Assembly (NCBI GenBank): GCA_964521105.1
Contig: CAZFPO010000146.1
Location: forward strand, 1 to 6,317
DNA: 6,317 nucleotides
From: JAQUGA01 sp964521105
Lineage (GTDB): Bacteria > Bacteroidota > Bacteroidia > Bacteroidales > WCHB1-69
Reading direction: 5' to 3'
The notes beneath the pieces are model-generated. The model was not told the DNA's origin, ran no database searches, and worked only from the letters and a program-made list of their open reading frames with translations. The position numbers and the translations under genes were made by a program. Positions 6,242-6,317 of this stretch are shown in pieces (the first letter of the stretch is position 1; each line of letters begins with the position of its first letter).

Positions 6242-6293
6242 GGACGACTATTCGTATTTTTCGTTTTAGTCGTCCACCGACTAAACGAAAAAA
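6242..6293. repeat. Overlapping, mutually exclusive inverted repeats
   Basis: Three related arms are present. Arm A, GGACGACTA (6242-6250), pairs perfectly with TAGTCGTCC (6267-6275), part of arm B. Arm B (6257-6272) also pairs with arm C (6278-6293): six pairs CGACTA/TAGTCG, then AA/TT, CG/CG and five A/T pairs with one bulged T, around a 5-base loop. A-B and B-C cannot form together. The A-run of arm C is also the T-run of the adjacent terminator read on the minus strand. Confidence 0.7.
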
Positions 6294-6317
6294 GCCTGTT
6301 GAGTAAACAACAGGCTT
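6288..6317 (-). terminator. Intrinsic terminator of a minus-strand gene to the right of the window
   Basis: GCCTGTTG (6294-6301) and CAACAGGC (6308-6315) form a perfect stem, extended by AA/TT at its base, around loop AGTAAA. On the minus strand the hairpin is followed by six T (6293-6288), the classic rho-independent form. It implies a gene ending just beyond the right edge on the minus strand. It could work in both directions if T residues follow beyond 6317, which cannot be seen. Confidence 0.75.

Larger units (their letters stand above)
5999..6317. other. AT-rich gene-free region at the right edge
   Basis: About 320 bases with no convincing gene on either strand and no tRNA-like fold. 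From 5999 to about 6200 it is extremely AT-rich with homopolymer T and A runs and one candidate -7 element (6075-6082). From about 6220 the composition changes: two TATTCGTA copies (6228-6235 and 6249-6256, start-to-start 21 bases), overlapping inverted repeats (6242-6293) and a terminator hairpin at the edge. Confidence 0.6.

Noticed and set aside
1..6317. CRISPR array, tRNA or rRNA gene, insertion sequence, integrase attachment site
   Set aside because: I found no regularly spaced repeats, cloverleaf, transposase or recombinase coding sequence, or paired terminal inverted repeats with target duplication.

Overview
The window reads as chromosomal DNA of a low-GC member of the Bacteroidota, probably a draft or metagenome scaffold. 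The case rests on four things: signal peptides ending just before Gln, a C-terminal tail of the type IX secretion (T9SS) kind, promoters of the form TTG-N19/20-TAnnTTTG, and weak or absent Shine-Dalgarno sites. Two runs of exactly 100 N (1168-1267 and 3096-3195) look like placeholder scaffold gaps of unknown real size, and each falls inside a gene.

Layout from left to right. Positions 1-1041 (minus) hold the N-terminal 347 residues of a secreted multidomain surface protein with a fibronectin-III domain; it runs off the left edge. Twenty bases upstream of it lies a gap-broken gene (1062-1428, minus) for a small secreted protein with a T9SS-like tail. One good promoter (1475-1504) probably drives both. 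A gene-free stretch (1429-1758) follows. Next come a NamZ/DUF1343 exo-muramidase-family protein (1759-2964, minus) and a gap-broken PepD-type M20 dipeptidase (3033-4043, minus), separated by a strong hairpin. The only plus-strand gene (4276-4836) encodes a small predicted outer-membrane beta-barrel protein. A two-gene minus-strand operon follows: a DUF3820 protein (5359-5574) and a helical, charged protein of unknown function (4870-5346). A small two-helix membrane protein (5684-5998, minus) comes last, then an AT-rich gene-free region (5999-6317) with nested inverted repeats and an intrinsic terminator cut by the right edge.

Working together: the left pair are likely surface or secreted products. 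NamZ and PepD could both serve turnover of cell-wall or peptide material (sugar end and dipeptide end), but the hairpin between them argues against tight coupling. The DUF3820 pair is the least understood unit. I see no convincing new defence, mobile or CRISPR-like system. The most unusual non-coding structure is the set of competing inverted repeats at 6242-6317.
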